Shown one piece after another: positions 31,566 through 37,647 of a stretch of DNA of 37,647 nt. Below the pieces are notes generated by a model. It worked only from the letters and a program-made list of their open reading frames with translations, did not search any database and was not told the origin of the DNA. Location of the stretch: contig JAEEQF010000008.1 in assembly GCA_016285175.1 (NCBI GenBank), forward strand, positions 1-37,647, in the 5' to 3' direction. A program made the translations under genes and the position numbers. The DNA is from Bacteroidales bacterium. Its GTDB lineage: Bacteria; Bacteroidota; Bacteroidia; Bacteroidales; UBA932. Numbering within the stretch: position 1 is the first letter of the stretch; the number at the start of each line of letters is the position of its first letter.

Positions 31566-31569
31566 CAAA

Positions 31570-31593
31570 TTGCCGGGAAAAATGGCCCGGCAA
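31570..31593 (+). promoter_or_regulatory. Leader hairpin before the FKBP gene
   Basis: TTGCCGGG (31570-31577) pairs perfectly with CCCGGCAA (31586-31593) around AAAAATGG. It lies at the 5' end of the predicted leader and could stabilise the mRNA. Confidence 0.5.
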
Positions 31594-31628
31594 GCATTAC
31601 AGAACAACATTATAAACGTTATTATATT

Positions 31629-32381
31629 ATGAAACTTACTAAGATTATCGCAATCGCATCGGCCGCCGTGCTCATGATCGCTTGCAACGGTGCTTCCAAG
31701 GTTGAAGGCACCAAAGCCGTACGTGACCTGCTTCCCAGCAAGTCCCACGCCGATTCCGCCGCTTACCTGCTGGGTGTAAACTTCGGTATGGTAATGAACC
31801 AGAACAAATTTCAGGATCTGGACCTGGGTATTATGCGCAAAGGTATAATGGACGCCCTCAAGGCCAGTGGCGAGCCCAATCCCAATGACTCCGCCTTTGC
31901 CAAGCAGTTCAAGATCGATCCCAACGAGATGTCTGCTGTCCTGAACTCTTACATCCAGAAGCAGATGGCCTATGAAGGCGGTCTCAACAAGGAGAAGGGT
32001 GACAAGTTCCGCCAGGAATTCATGGCCAAGAACAATGCCGATTCCACCATCACCGGTATCGTCTATCTCATCCAGGATTCCGGCAGCGGCGTCCGCGCCA
32101 CTTCGGACCGTGACACCGTTAAGGTGAACTACCGCGGTACCCTCATCGACGGCACCGAGTTCGACAAGAACGACGGCATCGAGTTCCCGCTCAACCGCGT
32201 TATCTCCGGCTGGACCGAGGGCATGAAGCTCGTGGGCGAAGGCGGCAAGATCACCCTGGTGATCCCTGCCAACATGGCTTATGGCGAGCGTGGCCAGGGC
32301 CCCATCGGCCCCAATGCCACCCTGGTATTCGATGTGGACCTCCTGGAGGTGCGTCCGTTCGTAGCCCCCGCTGCAGAGTAA
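31629..32381 (+). CDS. FKBP-type peptidyl-prolyl isomerase lipoprotein
   Basis: 250 residues from the ATG at 31629; the frame is open to 31515 but that part is the promoter and leader. MKLTKIIAIASAAVLMIACNG is a lipoprotein signal with Cys at 19. An FKBP_N-like helical domain (about 40-135, AAYLLGVNFGMVMNQNKFQDLDLGIMRKGIMDAL) is followed by the FKBP domain (about 140-245), with VKVNYRGTLIDGTEFDKN, FPLNRVISGWTEGMKLVGEGGKITLVIPANMAYGERGQGPIGPNATLVFDVDLLEV. This is the layout of FkpA/Mip. It assists folding of envelope proteins, with anchoring inferred from the lipobox. Confidence 0.93.
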   Translation: MKLTKIIAIASAAVLMIACNGASKVEGTKAVRDLLPSKSHADSAAYLLGVNFGMVMNQNKFQDLDLGIMRKGIMDALKASGEPNPNDSAFAKQFKIDPNEMSAVLNSYIQKQMAYEGGLNKEKGDKFRQEFMAKNNADSTITGIVYLIQDSGSGVRATSDRDTVKVNYRGTLIDGTEFDKNDGIEFPLNRVISGWTEGMKLVGEGGKITLVIPANMAYGERGQGPIGPNATLVFDVDLLEVRPFVAPAAE

Positions 32382-32385
32382 GTCT

Positions 32386-32790
32386 ATGGCACTCGAACTG
32401 GAAGGGACCATCCGTCAGAAGCTGGGCGTCCAAAGCGGTACTTCCGCCCGTGGCGCCTGGGCCAAGCAGGAATTCATCCTGGAATTCCCGGATGGGAACT
32501 ATACATCCCAGGCCTGTTTCACGGCATGGGGCCAGGACAAAGTGCAGGAACTGGACAAGTACCAGGCGGGAGACCGCGTAAAGGTTTCCTTCAACCTAAA
32601 GAGCCGTGAATATAACGGCCGATGGTACAACGACCTCCAGATCTGGCGTATCGCCCCTGCCGGCTCAGAAGCCCCGCAGCAGAGCGTTGCCCCGGCGGCC
32701 GTCCCGCAGGCTCCTGCCTACCAGACCCCTCCGGCGCCGTCCATAGACGACATGCCGGCCGACAATCCGGAAGACGATCTTCCGTTCTAG
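32386..32790 (+). CDS. DUF3127 protein with SSB-like C-terminal tail
   Basis: 134 residues. Residues 1-85 (MALELEGTIRQKLGVQSGTSARGAWAKQEFILEFPDGNYTSQACFTAWGQDKVQELDKYQAGDRVKVSFNLKSREYNGRWYNDLQIWRI) form a compact beta-rich domain that looks like an OB fold. Then comes an Ala/Pro/Gln-rich linker (about 90-120) and an acidic end DDLPF, matching the DDxPF tip by which SSB proteins bind RecQ, PriA and other partners. It lies 4 nt after the FKBP gene, with recQ just upstream on the opposite strand. A single-stranded DNA or SSB-like role is inferred from the tail and fold. Confidence 0.82.
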   Translation: MALELEGTIRQKLGVQSGTSARGAWAKQEFILEFPDGNYTSQACFTAWGQDKVQELDKYQAGDRVKVSFNLKSREYNGRWYNDLQIWRIAPAGSEAPQQSVAPAAVPQAPAYQTPPAPSIDDMPADNPEDDLPF

Positions 32791-32792
32791 AA

Positions 32793-32824
32793 AAAAACCT
32801 TCGGTGTCAAAGCCGAAGGTTTTT
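32793..32824. terminator. Bidirectional terminator between convergent genes
   Basis: AAAAACCTTCGG (32793-32804) pairs perfectly with CCGAAGGTTTTT (32813-32824) around TGTCAAAG. The A-run on one side and T-run on the other allow use in both directions, for the DUF3127 gene and the radical SAM gene. The loop shares TGTCAAAG with the hairpin at 689-720. Confidence 0.9.
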
Positions 32825-32826
32825 GT

Positions 32827-33897
32827 TTATAAGCGGTCCAGGTGGCAGAACAGCAGCTTGCCGCCGGAGTCCCTGAGGTGCATGCCGCCGCCCCGGCAGA
32901 ACTTCCACATCCTGCAGGAGGCGCAAGGCTCCTTCTCCCGGGTCCAGGACCTGTCCCTGTAAGGCTGGAAACGGCTGTTCCATACCTCCATAAAGTCGTC
33001 TTGGTAGATGTTGCCCTGGTGATAATCGGCCCGGATGCTGGGGCAGGCCGATATGGAGCCGTCGGCCAGGATGCCGCCCACGCTGATACCGGCACGGCAG
33101 ATGAAAAAGCCGTCCCGCACGTCGCCTTCGTAGTTTCCCAGGAAGCCCTCGCAGCCATAGGAGGCCTTGATGCGTCCTTCGCGCCGCGTGTCCCGGATAA
33201 AGTCCATGAGGGCGCGGAACTCTTCGCGGGAGAGTTGCAATTCGGGATCCTCTGCCGCACGTCCCACCGGGAAAACCGTAAACAGGCGCCACTCCTTGAG
33301 GCCCAGGCCAATAAGGTATTCCTTGATTTGGCCAAGCTGGGAGAAACTGCGGCGGTTCACGCAGGTAACTACGTCAAATTCAATTTCGCCGGATTCTATG
33401 ACCATCTTTATGGCCCTGGCGGCCCGTTCAAAACTGCTTTCCCGCCCCCGCATCCATTCGTGGACCTCCCCTATTCCGTCCAGGGAGATGGTCATGGCCC
33501 TGAGACCGCTGGAGAGCAGGCCCAGATAGCGTTTTTCCGTAAGGGCGAAACCGTTGGAAACCATGCCCCAGGGGAAGCCCTTGTCGTACATCATGCGGCC
33601 GCACTGTTCCAGATCGGAGCGCATAAGGGGCTCCCCGCCTGTGACGTTGATCATTACCTCATGGGGATTCTCGCTGCGGGCAATGCTGTCCAGCACCCGG
33701 GCGAAGTCCTGCATGGGCATATCCGGAACGCCGGAAGTGATCCGGCAGTCGCTCCCGCAGTGGCGGCAGGAAAGGTTGCAGCGGAGGGTACACTCCCAAA
33801 AAAGCTGCCTGAGCCGATGCTGTGCAATAGCATCCTCCTGCAGCTTCCGGTTTATAGAAAGAGCTAATTTCCGTCTGAAAGAAAGGGGTTCCGCCAT
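32827..33897 (-). CDS. Radical SAM/SPASM enzyme paired with a lipoprotein
   Basis: 356 residues. The 4Fe-4S motif CNLSCRHC (CxxxCxxC, Cys 40, 44 and 47) is followed by INVTGGEPLM (the GGEP SAM contact) and ISLDGIGEVHEWMRG. The C-terminal part has many cysteines in SPASM arrangement: CEGFLG, FICRAGISVGGILADGSISACPS, EPCASCRMWKFCRGGG and LLFCH, giving auxiliary clusters. SPASM enzymes modify peptides or proteins, for example by thioether or carbon-carbon bonds. The next gene upstream, with TAATG overlap, encodes a putative lipoprotein; this pair matches the TIGR04133/TIGR04134 'radical SAM with lipoprotein' arrangement as I remember it. The reaction and product are not known to me. Confidence 0.9.
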   Translation of the reverse strand: MAEPLSFRRKLALSINRKLQEDAIAQHRLRQLFWECTLRCNLSCRHCGSDCRITSGVPDMPMQDFARVLDSIARSENPHEVMINVTGGEPLMRSDLEQCGRMMYDKGFPWGMVSNGFALTEKRYLGLLSSGLRAMTISLDGIGEVHEWMRGRESSFERAARAIKMVIESGEIEFDVVTCVNRRSFSQLGQIKEYLIGLGLKEWRLFTVFPVGRAAEDPELQLSREEFRALMDFIRDTRREGRIKASYGCEGFLGNYEGDVRDGFFICRAGISVGGILADGSISACPSIRADYHQGNIYQDDFMEVWNSRFQPYRDRSWTREKEPCASCRMWKFCRGGGMHLRDSGGKLLFCHLDRL

Positions 33898-34379
33898 TAC
33901 TGGGATTTCTTTTTGAGGACGATCTGGGCCTCAATGTCGAACGTTCCCCCGTACCAGTTCCCGTCGCCCCTTTGGGACTGCTTCACGCTTATCTTGTCAC
34001 CTGTGAGCGTCTGGGATTCGAAAGCGCCGTTTTCCTCCCCGTCAACGTCATCGGCCACAAGGGTGAATGAGCTTTCCTGCCCCGGCCAGTTGTATTTGGT
34101 CTGAGCCAGCTCGAAATGACCGGCCGCATTGGTGTAGAGCGTGTCGTTATGATACTCCGGGTATTCATCGTCCAGCCCGCGCGGGGCAAAAACCACCCGG
34201 ATACCCTTTATGGGCTTTCCGGCCTGGTCTTTCACATCTCCCAGGAGCTTGTAATTGGCATGCGGCTGGCCGTATTCACATCTGCCGATATTCAGGATCC
34301 CTTCACAGCCCTGGAAGCCCAGCAGGGTCAGGATACCGCCCAGCAGGGCTTTCCACCAAGTATGTATCTTCTTACTCAT
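33897..34379 (-). CDS. Radical-SAM-associated putative lipoprotein
   Basis: 160 residues from the ATG at 34379 (MSKKIHTWWKALLGGILTLLGFQGCEG); the longer frame to 34445 adds a segment without signal. The hydrophobic stretch ends in a Cys (GFQGC), a lipobox-like site. Then ILNIGRCEYGQPHANYKLLGDVKDQAGKPIKGIRVVFAP, which is the family signature, and a carboxypeptidase-regulatory-like beta domain (TLYTNAAGHFELAQTKYNWPGQESSFTLVADDVDGEENG) follow. Its stop overlaps the radical SAM gene start. The signature near Cys-Glu-Tyr-Gly is a plausible modification site, which is inference. Promoter at 34429-34436. Confidence 0.85.
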   Translation of the reverse strand: MSKKIHTWWKALLGGILTLLGFQGCEGILNIGRCEYGQPHANYKLLGDVKDQAGKPIKGIRVVFAPRGLDDEYPEYHNDTLYTNAAGHFELAQTKYNWPGQESSFTLVADDVDGEENGAFESQTLTGDKISVKQSQRGDGNWYGGTFDIEAQIVLKKKSQ

Positions 34380-34428
34380 AGCGTTGCTGTTTACATACAA
34401 AATCCAAGCCGATGGAAATCTTGCATCA

Positions 34429-34436
34429 CAAAGGTA
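34429..34436 (-). promoter_or_regulatory. -7 box of the lipoprotein/radical SAM operon
   Basis: On the minus strand the bases read TACCTTTG, matching TAnnTTTG, about 50 nt upstream of the lipoprotein ATG at 34379. Confidence 0.5.
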
Positions 34437-34483
34437 AACAATCATACGCTAATTGTCAAATAGGGATTCTCACAGAATCTTTG

Positions 34484-34491
34484 TATCTTTG
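34484..34491 (+). promoter_or_regulatory. -7 box near the start of the small membrane protein gene
   Basis: TATCTTTG matches TAnnTTTG and ends 6 nt before the ATG at 34498. A second ATG follows directly, so translation could begin at either. Confidence 0.5.
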
Positions 34492-34497
34492 TAGGCT

Positions 34498-34788
34498 ATG
34501 ATGAATTTTGGATATAACAACCGATGGATACGGCTGGTGAAAGACCTGCTGTTTGTGGGTTTGGGCATCTGGCTCATTACCACCGGCAAGATCCTGGCTG
34601 TGATTATTGGTGTGCTGGGCCTGTACTGGTACGGCCGGGACGCCTACTTCCAGGCCAAAGCCCTCTGGCAGGAAAAACACTATAAGCCCGCTACGGACAA
34701 TACCCCCAAGGCAGAGCCCAAGGAAGATGGTAAAATTACCGTTACAGACTTGTCCAACACCAAAGAAGTTAACTTCGAGAAGGAATAG
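34498..34788 (+). CDS. Small membrane protein of unknown function
   Basis: 96 residues, starting MMN with two adjacent in-frame ATG codons. One long or two short hydrophobic segments occupy about 15-43 (KDLLFVGLGIWLITTGKILAVIIGVLGLYWYG), followed by a polar C-terminal tail rich in Lys, Glu and Pro (KPATDNTPKAEPKEDGKITVTDLSNTKEVNFEKE). No family is recognised. It is transcribed toward dnaG and followed by the 44-nt hairpin element. Confidence 0.65.
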   Translation: MMNFGYNNRWIRLVKDLLFVGLGIWLITTGKILAVIIGVLGLYWYGRDAYFQAKALWQEKHYKPATDNTPKAEPKEDGKITVTDLSNTKEVNFEKE

Positions 34789-34812
34789 AGTGGAGCCCTG
34801 AAAGGGCGATTG

Positions 34813-34856
34813 CAAGTCCCTTCCCCGAGGGAAGGGATTTAGGGAAAGGGTAACGT
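34813..34856 (+). repeat. 44-nt dispersed hairpin element, copy B
   Basis: Same element as copy A at 4781-4824, on the plus strand: it starts CAAGTCCCT and ends GGTAACGT, with stem CCCTTCCC / GGGAAGGG around CGA. It ends 21 nt before the dnaG ATG, the same distance as copy A from its gene. Confidence 0.75.
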
Positions 34857-34877
34857 AAGATAATAAATGAATCATTT

Positions 34878-36884
34878 ATGATTCCCAAGGAGACCGTAGA
34901 CCTCATCCTGGACACCGCCCGCATTGAAGAGGTGGTGGGAGATTTCGTGACGCTCAAGCGCCGCGGAGCCAACTATGTGGCCTGCTGTCCCTTCCACAAC
35001 GAGAAGACGCCCTCCTTCAACGTGAACCCCGCCCGGGGCATCTACAAATGCTTCGGCTGCGGCAAGGCCGGCAGCGCCGTGGGCTTTGTGATGGAATACG
35101 AGCACATGACGTACCCGGAAGCCCTCCGCTATCTGGCCCGGAAATACCACATAGAGGTTAAGGAAGAGGAGGAGACGGCCGAACAGATTGCCGCCCGGCA
35201 GCGGAGCGAAAGCCTCATGGCCGTGAGTGAATATGCCCGGAAGTTCTTCCTGGAACAGCTCCAGACCCAGGAAGGCCATGCCATAGGCCTGGCGTATTAC
35301 CGCAAACGCGGAATAGAAGACGCCACCATAGAGCAGTGGAGCCTGGGCTGGGCCCCTTCGGGTAAGACCGCCCTGGTGGATGCCGCCCGCGCCGCCGGAT
35401 ACAAAGACGAATACCTGGTGGACGCCGGCCTGGCCATCCGGCAGGAAGACGGGCAGCTCATAGACAAGTTCCGGGAAAGGATCATGTTCCCCATCCACTC
35501 CGTGAGCGGGCGCGTGATCGCCTTCAGCGGCCGCACCCTTAGGTCCGACAACCCGGCCAAGTACGTGAACTCCCCGGAAACGGAGATCTACATCAAGAGC
35601 AGGAACCTCCTGGGTATCTACTTTGCCAAGAGCAGCATAGCCAAGGAAGACCGCTGCATCCTGGTGGAAGGCAACGTGGATGTGGTAATGATGCACCAGA
35701 TGGGCATCACCAACGTGGTGGCCTCCTGCGGCACTTCCCTCACGGAGGAGCAGATCCGCCTCATCAAGCGCTTCACAGAGAACATCACCATCATGTACGA
35801 CGGGGACGGCGCCGGCCTCCATGCCGCCATCCGCGCCATCGGCCTCATCCTCAAGGAAGGCATGAATCCCCGCGTGGTGTTCCTCCCGGACGGGGACGAC
35901 CCGGACTCCTTCTCCCGCAAGCACACCCTGGAAGAGATTCGCGGGTATATTGCCAGCCACGAGCAGGACGGTATAGGCTTCAAGACGGACCTCATGCTCA
36001 AGGACGCCGGCAACGACCCGCTCAAGAAAGCCAACCTCATCAACGAGATTGCCGATACGGTAGCCCTCATCCCGGACGCCATCAAGCGTCAGGTATACGT
36101 GGACACCGTGGCCAAACGCTTTGAGATAGAGGCCGATATCATCCAGGACCGGGTGCGGAAAACCCGGGAAAACAACCGGCACACTGCCAGAAGAGAAAAC
36201 GTTTCTCCTTCTGCGAATAATTATGCCGATGCCGGTAGAAATGCAGGAGAAGACTCTTTTCCCTCCGCGAAGAATTATGCCGATGCTACGGGAAAAGAGT
36301 CTTCCCCTGCCTATGGATCGGCAAATAATAAGGGCAGGTTGCTGGAGCCTTCGGAAAAGGAACTGCTGGGCTTTATCATCCGCTACGGGCGCACGCCGCT
36401 GCAGTTTGAGTCGGACTCGGAGTTCTATGACCCGGAGGGGGCACAGAGCGTGGCCGAATTCATTGACGCCGCCCTGGCCGGAGATGACATCCGCTTTGCC
36501 AACCAGGCCTATCAATCGGCCTACGACGCCTATTTCGCCCTTTACGACGAAGGCCTGGAGCAGGACGCCATCGTGCTGGCGCTCCTCAACGGGGAAGACC
36601 GCACGGTAGCGGCCGTTACCGCAGACCTGTCCACGGAAAAATACGAGCTCACGGTCCACAACTTCACGGACGCCCTCACCACCACGGATTCCTGGCTGGT
36701 CAATTTCGTGCCCCGCGCCATCCTGGCCTACCACGACAAAAGGCTCCAGGCCCGTCAGGAGGAGCTCAAGGCCAAACTGTCCGGCGCCACGCCGGAGGAA
36801 CAGCTGGAAATCCTTACCAGCCTGGGCCGCATCAACGAAATAAAGAAAACCATCAATATCAAACTTGGGAGATTGAAGAAATGA
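34878..36884 (+). CDS. dnaG: DNA primase DnaG with tandem palindromic insertion
   Basis: 668 residues from ATG 34878. The zinc-binding domain has CPFH (Cys 37, His 40) and CFGC (Cys 58 and 61) within [30 protein letters not shown]. The catalytic core shows [12 protein letters not shown] and the TOPRIM motifs with Glu 264 ([15 protein letters not shown]) and Asp 308/310 (YDGDGAG). Residues 440 to about 487 are an insertion made of two 18-residue units and a third partial one ([30 protein letters not shown]), in the linker before the C-terminal helicase-interaction region (about 490-668). The primase makes RNA primers for replication. The stop overlaps the metG start (ATGA). The inserted codons AAT and TAT differ from the usual AAC and TAC of the gene. 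Confidence 0.97.
   Translation: MIPKETVDLILDTARIEEVVGDFVTLKRRGANYVACCPFHNEKTPSFNVNPARGIYKCFGCGKAGSAVGFVMEYEHMTYPEALRYLARKYHIEVKEEEETAEQIAARQRSESLMAVSEYARKFFLEQLQTQEGHAIGLAYYRKRGIEDATIEQWSLGWAPSGKTALVDAARAAGYKDEYLVDAGLAIRQEDGQLIDKFRERIMFPIHSVSGRVIAFSGRTLRSDNPAKYVNSPETEIYIKSRNLLGIYFAKSSIAKEDRCILVEGNVDVVMMHQMGITNVVASCGTSLTEEQIRLIKRFTENITIMYDGDGAGLHAAIRAIGLILKEGMNPRVVFLPDGDDPDSFSRKHTLEEIRGYIASHEQDGIGFKTDLMLKDAGNDPLKKANLINEIADTVALIPDAIKRQVYVDTVAKRFEIEADIIQDRVRKTRENNRHTARRENVSPSANNYADAGRNAGEDSFPSAKNYADATGKESSPAYGSANNKGRLLEPSEKELLGFIIRYGRTPLQFESDSEFYDPEGAQSVAEFIDAALAGDDIRFANQAYQSAYDAYFALYDEGLEQDAIVLALLNGEDRTVAAVTADLSTEKYELTVHNFTDALTTTDSWLVNFVPRAILAYHDKRLQARQEELKAKLSGATPEEQLEILTSLGRINEIKKTINIKLGRLKK
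36195..36330 (+). repeat. In-frame palindromic element in dnaG, tandem copy
   Basis: The second unit is complete: left arm 36243-36263, 26-nt centre 36264-36289, right arm 36290-36310, with 20 of 21 arm positions paired. Exactly 54 nt upstream lies a first, degraded unit (centre 36210-36235), and 54 nt downstream a partial third (TCGGCAAATAAT at 36318-36329, reading SANN). The period is 18 codons in one reading frame. Confidence 0.87.
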
Positions 36885-37647
36885 GTTACAAGAGAACCCT
36901 GGTGACCTGCGCGCTCCCCTATGCCAACGGTCCCGTCCATATCGGCCATCTGGCCGGCGCCTACATTCCCGGAGACATCTATGTCCGCTACCTGCGCATG
37001 CGGGGAGAGGATGTGGTGTTCATCTGCGGATCCGACGAGCACGGCGTACCCATCACCATCAAGGCTAAGGACCAGGGCGTTACGCCGCAGGACATTGTGG
37101 ACAAATACCACAAGATCATGAAGGATGCCTTCACGGGCCTGGGAATCAATTTTGACATCTATTCCCGGACTTCATCGGCCGTCCATGCAAAGAACGCCTC
37201 GGAGTTCTTCCGCAAACTCTACGACCAGGGGGACTTCATCACCCAGGAAAGCGAACAGCTCTACGACGAGCAGGCCCGTATGTTCCTTACGGACCGGCTC
37301 ATCGAAGGCACCTGCCCCAAATGCGGCAATCCCCATGCGTACGGGGACCAGTGCGAGAAATGCGGCAGCACCCTCTCGCCGGAAGAGCTCATAGATCCCA
37401 AGTCCAAGCTTTCCGGTTCCACCCCCGTGAAGAAGAAGACCAAGCACTGGTACCTGCCGCTGGACAAGTATGAGCCCTGGCTGCGGGACTGGATCCTGGA
37501 GCAGCATAAGGAGTGGAAGACCAACGTGTACGGCCAGTGCAAGAGCTGGCTGGACGGAGGCCTCATGCCCCGTGCCGTCACCCGGGACCTGGACTGGGGC
37601 GTACCCGTCCCGGTGGAAGGGGCCGAAGGGAAGGTGCTGTACGTGTG
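36881..37647 (+). CDS. metG: Methionyl-tRNA synthetase, N-terminal part
   Basis: 255 complete codons are present; the frame runs off the end of the window. The class I HIGH motif is at residues 20-23 ([19 protein letters not shown]), followed by [12 protein letters not shown] and the zinc knuckle [18 protein letters not shown], typical of the long-type MetG connective domain. The [13 protein letters not shown] and [18 protein letters not shown] segments are also family-typical; the KMSKS motif lies outside. It charges initiator and elongator tRNA-Met. The ATG overlaps the dnaG stop by 4 nt, so the two essential genes are coupled. Confidence 0.96.
   Translation, partial: MSYKRTLVTCALPYANGPVHIGHLAGAYIPGDIYVRYLRMRGEDVVFICGSDEHGVPITIKAKDQGVTPQDIVDKYHKIMKDAFTGLGINFDIYSRTSSAVHAKNASEFFRKLYDQGDFITQESEQLYDEQARMFLTDRLIEGTCPKCGNPHAYGDQCEKCGSTLSPEELIDPKSKLSGSTPVKKKTKHWYLPLDKYEPWLRDWILEQHKEWKTNVYGQCKSWLDGGLMPRAVTRDLDWGVPVPVEGAEGKVLYV

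Noticed and set aside
36195-36330. CRISPR-like repeat array
   Set aside because: The 54-nt units are contiguous and in frame with dnaG, without unique spacers, leader or cas genes.
34872-36734. Antisense open frame (620 codons) opposite dnaG
   Set aside because: dnaG has all primase motifs on the plus strand; the antisense frame has no domain and no promoter or start signal of its own.
1-37647. tRNA, rRNA or riboswitch genes
   Set aside because: No cloverleaf, rRNA segment or known riboswitch core was recognised while reading either strand; a covariance-model scan was not possible.

Overview
The window is a GC-rich, gene-dense chromosomal segment from a member of the Bacteroidota, most likely order Bacteroidales. 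The evidence is the set of Bacteroidota-type promoters (TAnnTTTG -7 boxes), a BlaI/M56 module with a C-terminal TonB domain, paired PspC/PadR genes, an ExbB-ExbD-ExbD cluster, a DUF3127 protein with an SSB-like tail, and a radical-SAM enzyme paired with a putative lipoprotein. Genus cannot be fixed from sequence reading alone. No tRNA, rRNA, CRISPR array, insertion sequence or phage module was seen.

Layout. 1-669: 3' end of a GH9-type glycoside hydrolase. 757-3565 (-): blaI, an M56/TonB sensor and a TPR protein in one overlapping operon. 3743-5765 (-): PspC, PadR, PspC. 5925-9529 (+): putative porin and MltF-like lytic transglycosylase. 9526-10479 (-): bile-acid:sodium-symporter-type transporter. 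10580-13747 (+): M13 peptidase lipoprotein and ABC permease. 13744-14355 (-): Nudix protein. 14478-16991 (+): SRPBCC-like protein, RNA m5C methyltransferase, TPR protein. 17046-21325 (+): queA, dprA, tatD, ansA. 21425-23763 (+): Exb proton-channel cluster. 23849-24317 (+): possibly frameshifted HTH protein. 24386-29261 (+): asnS, udk, TonB-like protein, unknown secreted protein, M16 peptidase. 29258-31456 (-): recQ. 31629-32790 (+): FKBP lipoprotein and DUF3127 protein. 32827-34379 (-): lipoprotein and radical SAM enzyme. 34498-37647 (+): small membrane protein, dnaG and partial metG.

The most unusual observation is a family of in-frame palindromic elements inside three unrelated genes (dprA, the M16 peptidase and dnaG). 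Each has a conserved 26-nt centre, always read in the same frame (peptide core [10 protein letters not shown] or variants), between 21-22-nt arms that differ between genes yet stay complementary within each copy. In dprA and dnaG the element is tandemly repeated with a 54-nt (18-codon) period. A related 25-bp perfect palindrome lies between the Nudix and SRPBCC genes. This resembles the Rickettsia palindromic elements in concept, but I do not recognise it as a described Bacteroidota family.

A second dispersed element of 44 nt, with a covarying hairpin, sits exactly 21 nt upstream of two start codons (a pspC-like gene and dnaG). Other points of interest are the radical-SAM/lipoprotein pair, short or absent leaders predicted for several genes, and terminators that share a GTCAAAG loop.
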